From the NCBI GenBank assembly GCA_029959555.1, contig JASCPI010000014.1, positions 39,450 to 103,449 on the forward strand: DNA of 64,000 bases, given 5' to 3'. The notes beneath the pieces are model-generated. The model had not been told where the DNA came from. It saw nothing but the letters and a program-made list of their open reading frames with translations, and did no database searches. The stretch is from Lysobacteraceae bacterium PS02065. Its GTDB lineage: Bacteria > Pseudomonadota > Gammaproteobacteria > Xanthomonadales > Rhodanobacteraceae. A program made the position numbers and the translations under genes. This document shows positions 8,722 to 20,652 of this stretch, piece after piece (positions within the stretch are counted from its first letter, which is position 1; each line of letters starts with the position of its first letter).

Positions 8722-9408
8722 ATGGGCACGACGTACTTCAGCGCCGCCACGTTCCGCTTCCTGCGCGACCTCGGCCGCAACAACAACCGCGAGTGGTTCA
8801 CCGCGAACAAGGCGCGCTACGAGGACGTGCTGCGCCAGCCGTACCTGCAGCTCATCGCCGATCTGCAGGCGCCGCTCGCCACGATCAGCGAGCACTACCG
8901 TGCCGATCCGCGCGCGCAGGGCGGCTCGCTGTTCCGCATCCATCGCGACACGCGCTTCGCCCACGACAAGACGCCGTACAAGACGTGGTCCGGTGCGCGT
9001 CTGTTCCACGAGCGCGCCAAGCAGGTCGAGGCGCCCTCGTTCTACATGCACCTCGAGCACGGCTCGTGCTTCGCCGGTGCGGGCATCTGGCATCCGGGGC
9101 CCGAGACCACGCGACGCATCCGCGATTTCCTCGTCGACAATCCCGATACGTGGAAGAAGGCGACGCGTTCGAAGGCGTTCCTCGCGCATTTCGCGCTCGG
9201 CGGCGCCTCGCTCGTGCGTCCGCCGCGCGGCTACCCGGCCGACCACGAGCTCATCGACGACATCAAGCGAAAGGACTTCACGGCCTGGGAAACCTTCCCC
9301 GACGCGGTGGCGACCTCCGACGAGCTCAAGCCCTTCCTCGTCGATCGCTTCCGCCGCCTGTCGCCGCTCGTCGACTACCTCTGCGCCGCGCTCGACCTGG
9401 AGTTCTGA
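8722..9408 (+). CDS. DUF2461 family protein
   Basis: The 228 residues match the DUF2461/TIGR02453 family, recognised by FRFLRDLGRNNNREWFTANKARYE at the N-terminus, FRIHRDTRFAHDKTPYKTW in the middle and GAGIWHPGPETTRRIRDF after it. No biochemical function is established to my knowledge. It starts six bases after sbcB and is followed one base later by the MFS gene, so the three genes form a close cluster. No signal peptide or membrane helix is visible, so it is probably cytosolic. Confidence 0.88.
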   Translation: MGTTYFSAATFRFLRDLGRNNNREWFTANKARYEDVLRQPYLQLIADLQAPLATISEHYRADPRAQGGSLFRIHRDTRFAHDKTPYKTWSGARLFHERAKQVEAPSFYMHLEHGSCFAGAGIWHPGPETTRRIRDFLVDNPDTWKKATRSKAFLAHFALGGASLVRPPRGYPADHELIDDIKRKDFTAWETFPDAVATSDELKPFLVDRFRRLSPLVDYLCAALDLEF

Positions 9409-9409
9409 C

Positions 9410-10594
9410 ATGGCCGGGGCGGCCGATGCCGCGACACCGGTGACGGTTCCCGCCGCGCGCCTGTCGAGCTTCTACTTCGCGTACTACGCCGCGCTCGGTG
9501 CGTTCAACCCGTTCTGGGGCCTCTTCCTCAAGGCACGCGGCCAGGACGTCGCCGCGATCAGCGTGCTCATGAGCCTGTGGTACGCGACGCGCATCGTCGC
9601 GCCGAGCAGCTGGAGCTGGCTCGCCGCGCGATCGACGCGGCCGATCCTGTGGCTGCGTGCCGGCTGTGCGTTGACGCTGGCGAGCTTCGCGGTGTTCGTC
9701 GTGCCGATGGACTTCACCGCGCTGTTCATCGCGATGTGCGTGTTCTGCTTCCTCTACAACGCGGTGATGCCGCAGTTCGAGGCGATCACGCTGTCGCACC
9801 TGCCCGGCAAGAGCGAGCGCTACGGGCGCATCCGCGTGTGGGGATCGATCGGCTTCGTCGCGGTCGTGGCCGGGTTCGGCGCGCTGTTCGACCACGTGCC
9901 GGTCACGGCGCTGCCCTGGCTCATGCTGCCGCTGTTCGCAGGCCTGTTCGCGGCTTCCTGCCTCAACGACTACGGACGCCCGCCGACCGGACCGGCCGCG
10001 GTCGACGACAGCGGCTTCGTCGCGCGCCTCAAGCGTCCCGAGGTGATCGCGTTCTTCGTCGTCGCGCTGCTCATGCAGCTCTCGTTCGGGCCTTACAACA
10101 CGTTCTACTCGATCTATCTCGACGAGCACGGCTACTCGCCGTCGGCGCTCGGCCTGTTCTGGTCGGTCGGCGTGGTGCTCGAGATCGCGGTGTTCTTCCT
10201 CGCCGCGCGCATCTTCACGCGCTGGAGCGCGACCACCGTACTCGTCGCCTCGCTCGTCGCGGCGAGCCTGCGCTGGGCGACCACCGCGCTGTGGCCCGAC
10301 AGCGCCGTGCTCATGGCCTGCGCGCAGGCGACCCATGCGATCAGCTTCGCGGGCTTCTTCGCGGCGAGCATGCAGTTCCTCGCGCGCTTCTTCCCGGGCC
10401 GCATGAACGGCCACGGCCAGGGCGTGTTCTACGGCTTCTCGTCGGGCGTCGGCGGCGTGCTCGGCGCGCTGCTGTCGGGCTGGGTGTGGAAGCACGCGGG
10501 CGGCGAAACCGCATTCCTGCTCGCCGCGGGCACGGCCGCGATCGCGATCGTCATTACGCTGGCGTGGCTGCGCGCGCCGCGCACGCCGACCTGA
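9410..10594 (+). CDS. MFS transporter, phenylpropionate permease-like family
   Basis: The 394-residue protein has about twelve hydrophobic segments. It opens with FYFAYYAALGAFNPFWGLFL, typical of the MFS_1_like/HcaT-type branch, which often moves small organic acids by proton symport. Further signatures are RIRVWGSIGFVAVV in the loop after helix 4 and SLRWATTALWPDS in the second half. The substrate cannot be deduced. The ATG lies one base after the TGA of the DUF2461 gene, indicating an operon. The frame stays open far upstream, but the conserved helix 1 and this ATG fix the start. Confidence 0.88.
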   Translation: MAGAADAATPVTVPAARLSSFYFAYYAALGAFNPFWGLFLKARGQDVAAISVLMSLWYATRIVAPSSWSWLAARSTRPILWLRAGCALTLASFAVFVVPMDFTALFIAMCVFCFLYNAVMPQFEAITLSHLPGKSERYGRIRVWGSIGFVAVVAGFGALFDHVPVTALPWLMLPLFAGLFAASCLNDYGRPPTGPAAVDDSGFVARLKRPEVIAFFVVALLMQLSFGPYNTFYSIYLDEHGYSPSALGLFWSVGVVLEIAVFFLAARIFTRWSATTVLVASLVAASLRWATTALWPDSAVLMACAQATHAISFAGFFAASMQFLARFFPGRMNGHGQGVFYGFSSGVGGVLGALLSGWVWKHAGGETAFLLAAGTAAIAIVITLAWLRAPRTPT

Positions 10595-10615
10595 GCGCAC
10601 GATCAGGCCTCATGC

Positions 10616-11572
10616 TCAGGCCTCATGGAACGGGAACGCGACGAGCTCGCGCAGGTCGTCGGTATCGGCCATCACCATGAGCAGGCGCTCGATGCCGAGC
10701 GCGACGCCGGCACAGTCGGGCAACCCGGCCACGAGGGCGTCGAGCAAGGCCTCGTCGATCGGCGGCACGACCTGCCCTCGCGCAAGCCGACGAACGTGGT
10801 CGCGCTCGAAGCGCGCACGCTGCTCGGCCGCATCGGTGAGCTCGTGGTAGCCGTTGGCGAGCTCGTACGCTCCGAGGTACAGCTCGAAACGCTCGGCCAC
10901 GGGCGGATCGCCGGGCCGCAGCTTCGCGAGCGCACACTGGCTGGCCGGCCAGTCGTGGATCACGGTGATGCGGTCGAGCGGAAACGCGTCCTGGATGCGG
11001 TGCGTGACGATGAGGTCGAGCCAGTCGTCGCGCTCGAGGCCTGCAGGATCGATCGCGGTGTCGCCGAGCACGCCGCGCAGCGCCTCGATCGGTGCCGTCA
11101 ACGGATCGAGGCCGACCGCGTCGAGGAAGGCCTGCCGGTACGTGGTGACGTGCACGTCGGCACGCCTGCCGACCGCGCCGAGCATCGTCTGCACGAGGTC
11201 GATCACCTCGCCGGAGAGACGGCGATCGTCCCAGCCGACGCGGTACCACTCGAGCATCGTGAACTCGGGGTTGTGGCGTCGCCCTGCCTCGCCGTTGCGG
11301 AACACGCGGCCGAGTTCGTAGCAGTCGCCGATGCCGGCCGCGAGCAGGCGCTTGAGCGCGTGCTCGGGCGAGGTGCGCAGCCAGCGCTCGGCCGGGCCCG
11401 CGTCGACATGGCCCTTGAACACGGTCGAGAAACTCTCGATGTTCGGTTCCGTGTTGCCGGCACGCGAGAGCACCGGGGTCTCGACCTCGAGCACGCCGCG
11501 GTCGGCGAAGAAAGCACGCAGGCGCGCGTAGAGGTCGGCGCGCAGGCGCAGGGCGGCGAGGCCGGCACTCAT
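10616..11572 (-). CDS. epmA: EF-P--(R)-beta-lysine ligase EpmA
   Basis: A 318-residue class II lysyl-tRNA synthetase paralogue (GenX/PoxA/YjeA). It lacks the anticodon-binding domain and starts directly with the catalytic core. Motifs are visible: VLEVETPVLSRAGNTEPNIE, the motif-2 region RTSPEHALKRLL...FRNGEAGRRHNPEFTMLEWY, and the motif-3 GVALGIERLLMVM near the C-terminus. The enzyme adds beta-lysine to a conserved Lys of elongation factor P, helping ribosomes through polyproline. Its usual partners efp and epmB are not in the window. It diverges from ahpC. The stop-codon end of the gene is tandemly duplicated (10603-10627). Confidence 0.95.
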   Translation of the reverse strand: MSAGLAALRLRADLYARLRAFFADRGVLEVETPVLSRAGNTEPNIESFSTVFKGHVDAGPAERWLRTSPEHALKRLLAAGIGDCYELGRVFRNGEAGRRHNPEFTMLEWYRVGWDDRRLSGEVIDLVQTMLGAVGRRADVHVTTYRQAFLDAVGLDPLTAPIEALRGVLGDTAIDPAGLERDDWLDLIVTHRIQDAFPLDRITVIHDWPASQCALAKLRPGDPPVAERFELYLGAYELANGYHELTDAAEQRARFERDHVRRLARGQVVPPIDEALLDALVAGLPDCAGVALGIERLLMVMADTDDLRELVAFPFHEA

Positions 11573-11708
11573 CGCATGTCACCGCCCACTTCGACCATCA
11601 TAGACGCCATCAATCGCAGCCATCCCATCAATTGATTTTACCAACCGCCGCCCGATGCGTAGGCTACACGGGCTGCTCCACCTCCTTCACCCACCAAGGA
11701 AGCATCGA

Positions 11709-12272
11709 ATGTCCCTGATCAACACCGCCGTCAAGCCGTTCAAGGCGCAGGCGTTCCACAACGGCAAGTTCGTCGAAGTCAGCAACGAGTCGCTGAAGGG
11801 CAAGTGGTCCGTGCTGATCTTCATGCCGGCCGCGTTCACCTTCAACTGCCCGACCGAAGTCGAGGACGCCGCGACGCACTACGCCGAGTTCCAGAAGGCC
11901 GGCGCCGAGGTGTACATCGTCACGACCGACACGCACTTCTCGCACAAGGTGTGGCACGAGACCTCGCCGGCCGTCGGCAAGGCGCAGTTCCCGCTCGTCG
12001 GCGACCCGACCCACCAGCTGACGCGCGCGTTCGACGTGCACATCGACGAGGAGGGCCTGGCCCTGCGCGGCACCTTCATCATCAACCCGGAAGGCATCGT
12101 CAAGACGCTCGAGATCCACGACAACGCGATCGCGCGTGACGTGACCGAGACGCTGCGCAAGCTCAAGGCCGCGCAATACGTCGCGAGCCACCCGGGCGAA
12201 GTGTGCCCGGCCAAGTGGAAGGAAGGCGCGCAGACCATCGCGCCGTCGCTCGACCTCGTCGGCAAGATCTGA
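11709..12272 (+). CDS. ahpC: Alkyl hydroperoxide reductase subunit C (peroxiredoxin)
   Basis: The 187-residue typical 2-Cys peroxiredoxin has the peroxidatic Cys47 in AAFTFNCPTEVED and the resolving Cys166 in HPGEVCPAKWKEG. It reduces hydrogen peroxide and organic hydroperoxides and is recycled by AhpF, encoded 144 bases downstream. The ATG follows AGGAAGCATCGA, a reasonable ribosome site; the open frame extends a little upstream without conserved sequence. An OxyR-type promoter is expected from the family, but I could not recognise a convincing OxyR site in the 136 bases before the start. Confidence 0.97.
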   Translation: MSLINTAVKPFKAQAFHNGKFVEVSNESLKGKWSVLIFMPAAFTFNCPTEVEDAATHYAEFQKAGAEVYIVTTDTHFSHKVWHETSPAVGKAQFPLVGDPTHQLTRAFDVHIDEEGLALRGTFIINPEGIVKTLEIHDNAIARDVTETLRKLKAAQYVASHPGEVCPAKWKEGAQTIAPSLDLVGKI

Positions 12273-12286
12273 CGTTCCCGCCGCTT

Positions 12287-12312
12287 CGGCCTTCCCCGCA
12301 TGGGGAAGGCCG
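12287..12312 (+). other. Intergenic hairpin between ahpC and ahpF
   Basis: A perfect 11-bp inverted repeat (cggccttcccc / ggggaaggccg) with loop gcat begins 14 bases after the ahpC stop. No U-tract follows on the plus strand. It is more likely an mRNA-stabilising or partial-attenuation structure than a full terminator, and could let ahpC be made in excess of ahpF. Confidence 0.55.
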
Positions 12313-12416
12313 CGGCGGCAGACCGGAAGCCGCCGGCCGGCCGCTTGCGTTCTGCCTCCGCCCCGCACGCCCACGGCGTGCCGCCGCCGCCCCTTCTTCA
12401 CCTGCTGGAGCCTCCC

Positions 12417-13997
12417 ATGTTGGACGACGCCCTCAAGACCCAGCTCAAGGCCTACCTCGAGCGCGTGACGCAGCCGATCGAGCTCGTCGCCGCGCTCGAC
12501 GACAGCGACACCGCGCGCCAGATGCGCGACCTGCTCGAGCAGATCGTCTCGCTGTCGGACCGCATCACGCTCGTCGAGCGCGCCGAAGAAGGCGTGCGCC
12601 GCCCGTCGTTCGCGATCGCACGTCCGGACGGCAGCGTGCACCTGCGTTTCGCGAGCATTCCGCTCGGCCACGAGTTCACGTCGCTCGTACTGGCGCTGCT
12701 GCAGGTCGGTGGCCATCCGTCCAAGGAAGCGGCCGACCTGCTCGAGCAGGTGCGCGGACTCGACGGCGACTACCGCTTCGAGACGTATTTCTCGCTGAGC
12801 TGCCAGAACTGCCCGGACGTCGTGCAGGCGCTCAACCTCATGGCCGTGCTGAACCCGCGCATCGAGCATGTCGCGATCGACGGCGCGCTGTTCCAGGACG
12901 AGGTCGAGCAGCGCCAGGTCATGGCCGTACCGACCGTGTTCCTCAACGGCGAACCGTTCGGCCAGGGCCGCATGGGCCTCGCCGAGATCGTGGCCAAGCT
13001 CGATACCGGCGCCGTGGTACGCGAAGCCGAGAAGATCGACGCCAAGCCCGCGTTCGATGTGCTCGTCGTCGGCGGTGGCCCCGCGGGCGCCGCGGCGGCG
13101 ATCTACGCCGCACGCAAGGGTATCGTCACCGGCATCGCGGCCGAGCGTTTCGGCGGCCAGGTGCTCGACACGCTCGGCATCGAGAACTTCATCTCGGTCA
13201 AGGAGACCGAGGGCCCGAAGCTCGCCGCCGCGCTCGAGCAGCACGTGCGCCAGTACGACGTCGACATCATGAACCTGCAGCGCGCCGAGAAGCTGATCCC
13301 GGGCGAGGACTTCATCGAGGTCAAGCTCGCGAGCGGCGCGACGCTCAAGTCCAAGACCGTCGTGATCTCGACCGGTGCGCGCTGGCGCCAGATGAACGTG
13401 CCGGGCGAGAACGAGTACCGCAACAAGGGTGTGGCGTACTGCCCGCACTGCGACGGTCCGCTGTTCAAGGGCAAGCGCGTCGCCGTGATCGGCGGCGGCA
13501 ACTCGGGTGTCGAGGCCGCGATCGACCTTGCCGGCATCGTCAGCCACGTGACGCTGATCGAGTTCGACAGCCATCTGCGTGCGGACGAGGTGCTGCAGCG
13601 CAAGCTGCGCAGCCTGCCGAACGTCAAGGTCATCGTGTCGGCGCAGACCACCGAGGTCACCGGCGACGGCCAGCGCGTGAACGGCCTCGTCTACAAGGAC
13701 CGCCACGGCGGCGAGCTGCATCGCGTCGAGCTCGAAGGCATCTTCGTGCAGATCGGCCTGCTGCCGAATACGGAATGGCTCAAGGGCACGCTTGCGCTGT
13801 CGAACCGCGGCGAGATCGAGGTCGATGCGCGCGGCGAGACGTCGGTGGCCGGCGTGTTCGCGGCCGGCGACTGCACGACCGTGCCGTACAAGCAGATCGT
13901 CATCGCGATGGGCGAAGGTTCCAAGGCCGCGCTGAGCGCGTTCGACCACCTGATCCGGTCGTCGGCACCGGAAACGAAGGAAGCGAAGGCCGCCTAG
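12417..13997 (+). CDS. ahpF: Alkyl hydroperoxide reductase subunit F (flavoprotein disulfide reductase)
   Basis: The 526-residue length is normal. The N-terminal tandem thioredoxin-like domain carries the CxxC in SCQNCPD (around residue 130). The flavin domain starts with [19 protein letters not shown], the redox-active disulfide is [10 protein letters not shown], the NADH-binding Rossmann motif is [14 protein letters not shown], and the FAD motif is GVFAAGDCT near the end. AhpF transfers electrons from NADH to AhpC. The start [11 protein letters not shown] fits the family; the frame remains open upstream in non-conserved sequence. A strong terminator follows. Confidence 0.97.
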   Translation: MLDDALKTQLKAYLERVTQPIELVAALDDSDTARQMRDLLEQIVSLSDRITLVERAEEGVRRPSFAIARPDGSVHLRFASIPLGHEFTSLVLALLQVGGHPSKEAADLLEQVRGLDGDYRFETYFSLSCQNCPDVVQALNLMAVLNPRIEHVAIDGALFQDEVEQRQVMAVPTVFLNGEPFGQGRMGLAEIVAKLDTGAVVREAEKIDAKPAFDVLVVGGGPAGAAAAIYAARKGIVTGIAAERFGGQVLDTLGIENFISVKETEGPKLAAALEQHVRQYDVDIMNLQRAEKLIPGEDFIEVKLASGATLKSKTVVISTGARWRQMNVPGENEYRNKGVAYCPHCDGPLFKGKRVAVIGGGNSGVEAAIDLAGIVSHVTLIEFDSHLRADEVLQRKLRSLPNVKVIVSAQTTEVTGDGQRVNGLVYKDRHGGELHRVELEGIFVQIGLLPNTEWLKGTLALSNRGEIEVDARGETSVAGVFAAGDCTTVPYKQIVIAMGEGSKAALSAFDHLIRSSAPETKEAKAA

Positions 13998-14054
13998 GCG
14001 GCCCGCCACCCGACCGTCGCGGCAGCGCCCTCCCTCCCACTGCCGTGACGATCC

Positions 14055-14094
14055 GAAGGGCCCGGTGTGCATGCGCACCGGGCCCTTCCCTTTT
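14055..14094 (+). terminator. Intrinsic terminator after ahpF
   Basis: A 13-bp perfect stem (gaagggcccggtg / caccgggcccttc) with an 8-base loop, followed by ccttttc on the plus strand. It ends the ahpCF operon and lies just before the convergent end of the TonB receptor gene. Confidence 0.85.
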
Positions 14095-14101
14095 CAAGCA
14101 A

Positions 14102-16261
14102 TCAGAACTGCCAGCCGAACTCGCCGAACACGCTGCGGCCGATGCCGACCTGCGCCGTCGTGCCGGTGTAGCCCGGACGGATCACGCGCTGGTCGAACAC
14201 GTTGCGCACGCCGCCGCCGAGCGTGATGTCCGGGAACGCCTTGGGGCGCCAGCCGATGAAGACGTCGTGGGTCTTGAAGCTCTTGTCGATGAGCACCTGG
14301 CCCGACGCGTTGCGGGCCGGGTTGTTCGGCGCGGCGAAGTACCAGTTGAGGCGCCAGTCGAGCTGCACGTCGATCGGCGCGATGCGGTAGCCGGCCGTCA
14401 GCAGCAGCTTGTCGGCGAACGCGTGCGGCACGTCCCTGCCGGTCTCCTTGTCGCTCACCTCGAGCTGCGAGTAGACGAGGTTGCCGCTCCAGTTGCCCTG
14501 GCGGAACGCGGCCTCGATCTCGACGCCCTTGCGCTCGACCGCGTCGAGGTTCTGGTACTGGTTGAGGCGGTTGCGCAGCGTGCCGCCGATGCCGGTGTCG
14601 CCGGCGATCGGCGTGCGCGGATCGATGTCGACGAGGCTGATGAAATCCTCGAAGTCGCCCGTGAACGCATTGACCTTGACCAGCAGCGCGTCGACGCCGG
14701 CCATCGCGCTGAAGTCCAGCGCGATGCCGCCTTCGAGCTCGCGCCCGGTCTCGGCCTTGAGGCCGAGGTTCGGCACCCAGTACGTCCACGGGTTGCCGGC
14801 GCCGGTCGCGTACAGCTCGAACGCCGACGGCGCGCGGAACACTTCCGAGTAGTTCGCGAACAGGCGCAGCACGTCGTTGGCCTGCCAGCCGAGGCCGAGG
14901 CGCGGCGACAGGCGGTGGCTCGAGTACGTGGCCGTCGATTCCTCGGGAAGCGGGTTGGTGAGGCGGTCGGCCTCACGCTCGAAGCGGTCGTAGCGCGCGG
15001 CGGCGAGCAGTTCCCACTGCTGGCGCGCACCGAACGTCATGCTGTCCTGCACGTAGAGACCGTAGTCGCGCGAATCGGCCGAGGCGAGCAACGCGTATTC
15101 ACGCGTGTACTTGTCGACCTGGTCTTCCTTGCGCGCGGTCGCGTCGAAGCCGAACTGCACCGTGTGCTGCACGCTGCCGGTCGTGAAGCGCGTGAGGTTC
15201 TGCGCGTTGACACCGCTGTAGCGGTTCTTGTCGATGAGGCCGCTGTACTCGTCGATCGGCGGCAGGTCCCAGATCTTGCGGTCGTATTCGGTGCGGTTGG
15301 CGAACACGTCGACGGCGAGGTTGATCCACGAATCGGCCGGCGTGTAGTACCAGGTCGCGGTGAGATCCTGCTGGGTGTGCGTGCCGGTGATCTCGGTGTC
15401 GGTCCACTCGGTCAGGTGCCAGAGCGTGTTCCACGGGTTCTGCACGTCCATCTTCGAGCTCTGCAGCTTGAGGTGCAGCTCGTGGTCCTTCGCCGGCGCG
15501 TAGCGCAGCTTGAGCATGCCTTCGCGCTTGTCGTTCCTGGTCGGCACCTCGAGGCCGCCGGCGAGCTCGTGCGTGCGCGCATTGGTGCCGAGCGCGCTCA
15601 CGAGGTAGTCGAAGTTGCGTGCCTCGTTGGTGCCGAACACGTGCGCGGCGACATGGCTGCGGTTGTTGTCGTTGTAGCCGAGTTTGAGTCGCGTGCCGAA
15701 CGATTCGCCGTCGCGCAGCAGGTCGCGCGCGTCCTTGGTGCGCATCTCCATGACGCCGCCGAACGCGCCGCCGCCGTGCACGACGCTCGACGAGCCGCGC
15801 ACCACCTCGACCTCGCGCAGCATTTCCGGATCGACGCCGAACGTGCTGATCTGGTTGGCGAAATTGAACGAACGGCGCGCACCGTCGACCTTGACGATGA
15901 CGCGGTCCTCGTCGGCGAAACCGAAACCGCGCAGCGTGAAGTTGCGGCCGATGTCGCGGCCGACGTCGTAGTCGAGGTTGAAGCCCGGCACGAGGTTGAG
16001 CAGGTCGATCATGTTGGTCGCCTGCTCGCGCTCGATCACCTCGGGCGAGAGCACGCTGACCGCGCCCGGATACGACAGCGCGTCGCCCTTGATGCGGCGC
16101 GCGGTCACGGTGATCTGCTCGAGCGACGTGGTCTTGCCTTCGGCGCTCTTCTTCTCGCTGTCCGAGGTGGACGAGAACGGGGAATCGGTGGCGTCGTCCT
16201 GCGCGAACGCGCCCGACGACAGGCACAGGGCGATGGCCGAGAACAGCAATGTCTTCTGCAT
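14102..16261 (-). CDS. TonB-dependent outer-membrane receptor
   Basis: A 719-residue precursor. The signal peptide is MQKTLLFSAIALCLSSGAFA. A TonB box-like stretch is LEQITVTARR, the plug domain (about residues 60-180) has NMIDLLNLVPGFN and EVVRGSSSVVHGGGAFGGV, and a 22-strand barrel ends in the outer-membrane signature EFGWQF. Plug and barrel resemble the hemoglobin/transferrin/lactoferrin receptor branch (phrases such as FRAPSAFELYATGAGNPWTYWVPNLGLKAE interrupted by loops), so heme or heme-protein uptake is a reasonable guess. No Fur box, riboswitch or heme-handling neighbour is visible to support it. The ATG follows GAGGAAACC. Confidence 0.9.
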   Translation of the reverse strand: MQKTLLFSAIALCLSSGAFAQDDATDSPFSSTSDSEKKSAEGKTTSLEQITVTARRIKGDALSYPGAVSVLSPEVIEREQATNMIDLLNLVPGFNLDYDVGRDIGRNFTLRGFGFADEDRVIVKVDGARRSFNFANQISTFGVDPEMLREVEVVRGSSSVVHGGGAFGGVMEMRTKDARDLLRDGESFGTRLKLGYNDNNRSHVAAHVFGTNEARNFDYLVSALGTNARTHELAGGLEVPTRNDKREGMLKLRYAPAKDHELHLKLQSSKMDVQNPWNTLWHLTEWTDTEITGTHTQQDLTATWYYTPADSWINLAVDVFANRTEYDRKIWDLPPIDEYSGLIDKNRYSGVNAQNLTRFTTGSVQHTVQFGFDATARKEDQVDKYTREYALLASADSRDYGLYVQDSMTFGARQQWELLAAARYDRFEREADRLTNPLPEESTATYSSHRLSPRLGLGWQANDVLRLFANYSEVFRAPSAFELYATGAGNPWTYWVPNLGLKAETGRELEGGIALDFSAMAGVDALLVKVNAFTGDFEDFISLVDIDPRTPIAGDTGIGGTLRNRLNQYQNLDAVERKGVEIEAAFRQGNWSGNLVYSQLEVSDKETGRDVPHAFADKLLLTAGYRIAPIDVQLDWRLNWYFAAPNNPARNASGQVLIDKSFKTHDVFIGWRPKAFPDITLGGGVRNVFDQRVIRPGYTGTTAQVGIGRSVFGEFGWQF

Positions 16262-16589
16262 GGTTTCCTCGCTGATAGCGTGAGAGATCGCTGGCGAGGC
16301 ATCGGGCGCATCGGCCCGGAACAGCTGGCGTGGGATGTTTCGGGACCCCCGTCCCGAAAAGGCGCGGCATCGTAGTCCGCGTGCGCCGTTATCGCAACCC
16401 GTGCACATCCCGATCAAGTGGTTGCATGACGAAGAATGCCGCGAAATACGGACACGGGGTCAGGTTCATTTTTCCACGAAGGTTCGCATGCCATCTTGCG
16501 ACATCGCAGGAAAAATGAACCTGACCTCAGCCGTACAACCCCCGGCATCGCGGAACAAATCAACCTGACCCCATTCCGCTGCTTTTCCC
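16262..16589. other. Gene-free stretch between the TonB receptor start and ligA end
   Basis: 328 bases with no supported gene. The first 150 form the receptor's 5' region; I found no riboswitch or clear Fur box. The rest is occupied by the palindromic repeat described separately. Confidence 0.6.
16456..16572. repeat. Imperfect palindromic repeat with a third copy (REP/RAYT-type motif)
   Basis: The left arm ggggtcaggttcatttttcc (16456-16475) is mirrored 19/20 by 16509-16528, separated by 33 bases. A third degenerate copy in the right-arm orientation lies at 16552-16572 (core caacctgacccc). The motif resembles the repeats found near REP-associated tyrosine transposase (Y1/RAYT) genes in proteobacteria, from memory. 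No transposase gene is present here, so this would be a non-autonomous element. Confidence 0.7.
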
Positions 16590-19946
<3,357 letters not shown>

Positions 19947-20100
19947 TCAAGATCATAAGGCAAGCCTTTGTTCTTGATTATATTGTGGCGCTTCATGCGC
20001 ACCTGAAACCGGCGCCCCGAACCCCGGCGCGCAGCCGCGTGCGTTGCATGCTCCCCGCATGATCAACACGCCCATCGCGGATTGCCTTACCCTCAGGCCC

Positions 20101-20652
20101 ATGGGGGAAGAACGAACGGACGAAGACCTGATGCTCGCGTATGCCGGAGGCGACATGATCGCCTTCGAGACGCTCTATCGACGCCATCGCGGCACGCTGT
20201 ACCGGTTCCTGATGCGCTCCCTGCGCCAGCGCGCCGATGCCGACGAGGTGTTCCAGGAGACCTGGAGCCGCGCGATCGCGGCCCGCGGGCGCTACCGTCC
20301 CGACGCGAAATTCACCACCTGGCTGCTGCAGATCGCCCACAACCTCGTGGTCGACCGCTTCCGCCGCGCCCGCCCGCAAGCCTCCGAGGAAGAGACCGAG
20401 GCCGTGTTCCGCGGCCTCGACGCGCCCGAAGAGGAACGCCCCGAGCGCGTGCTCAGCGAATTCGAGCAGCGCCGCCGCCTGCAACTCGCGCTCGAGGAGC
20501 TGCCCGAAGAGCAGCGCGTCGCGTTCCTGCTGCGCATGGAGAACGGCCTCGGCCTCGAGGAGATCGCCGACGTGACCGGCGCGGGCCGCGAGACGGTCAA
20601 GTCGCGCCTGCGCTACGCGTTCGCGCGCATCCGCGCGAGGTTCGACGCATGA
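20101..20652 (+). CDS. ECF-type RNA polymerase sigma factor
   Basis: A 183-residue sigma-70 family factor with region 2 (LMLAYAGGDMIAFETLYRRH through ADEVFQETWSRAI and FTTWLLQIAHNLVVDRFRR) and region 4 (LELPEEQRVAFLLRMENGLGLEEIADVTGA...ETVKSRLRYAF). It redirects RNA polymerase to a small regulon. The ATG giving MGEERTDEDL is my choice, since the family usually begins just before DEDLM; upstream ATG 20059 is possible. The stop overlaps the ATG of the membrane partner gene (ATGA). The region before it (19940-19985) is unusually AT-rich and may hold the promoter, but I cannot define its boxes. Confidence 0.92.
   Translation: MGEERTDEDLMLAYAGGDMIAFETLYRRHRGTLYRFLMRSLRQRADADEVFQETWSRAIAARGRYRPDAKFTTWLLQIAHNLVVDRFRRARPQASEEETEAVFRGLDAPEEERPERVLSEFEQRRRLQLALEELPEEQRVAFLLRMENGLGLEEIADVTGAGRETVKSRLRYAFARIRARFDA

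Noticed and set aside
11575..11708. OxyR-type site upstream of ahpC
   Set aside because: ATAG and a short ATCAATTGAT palindrome occur, but the four-part OxyR spacing is not met.
11664..14078. 804-codon open frame on the minus strand opposite ahpC-ahpF, and similar long frames elsewhere
   Set aside because: GC-rich codon bias keeps opposite frames open. These products are Arg/Ala-rich without conserved motifs, while the plus-strand genes are clear.
14102..16430. Fur box or cobalamin/heme riboswitch ahead of the TonB receptor
   Set aside because: No 19-bp Fur-like palindrome or riboswitch core could be recognised.
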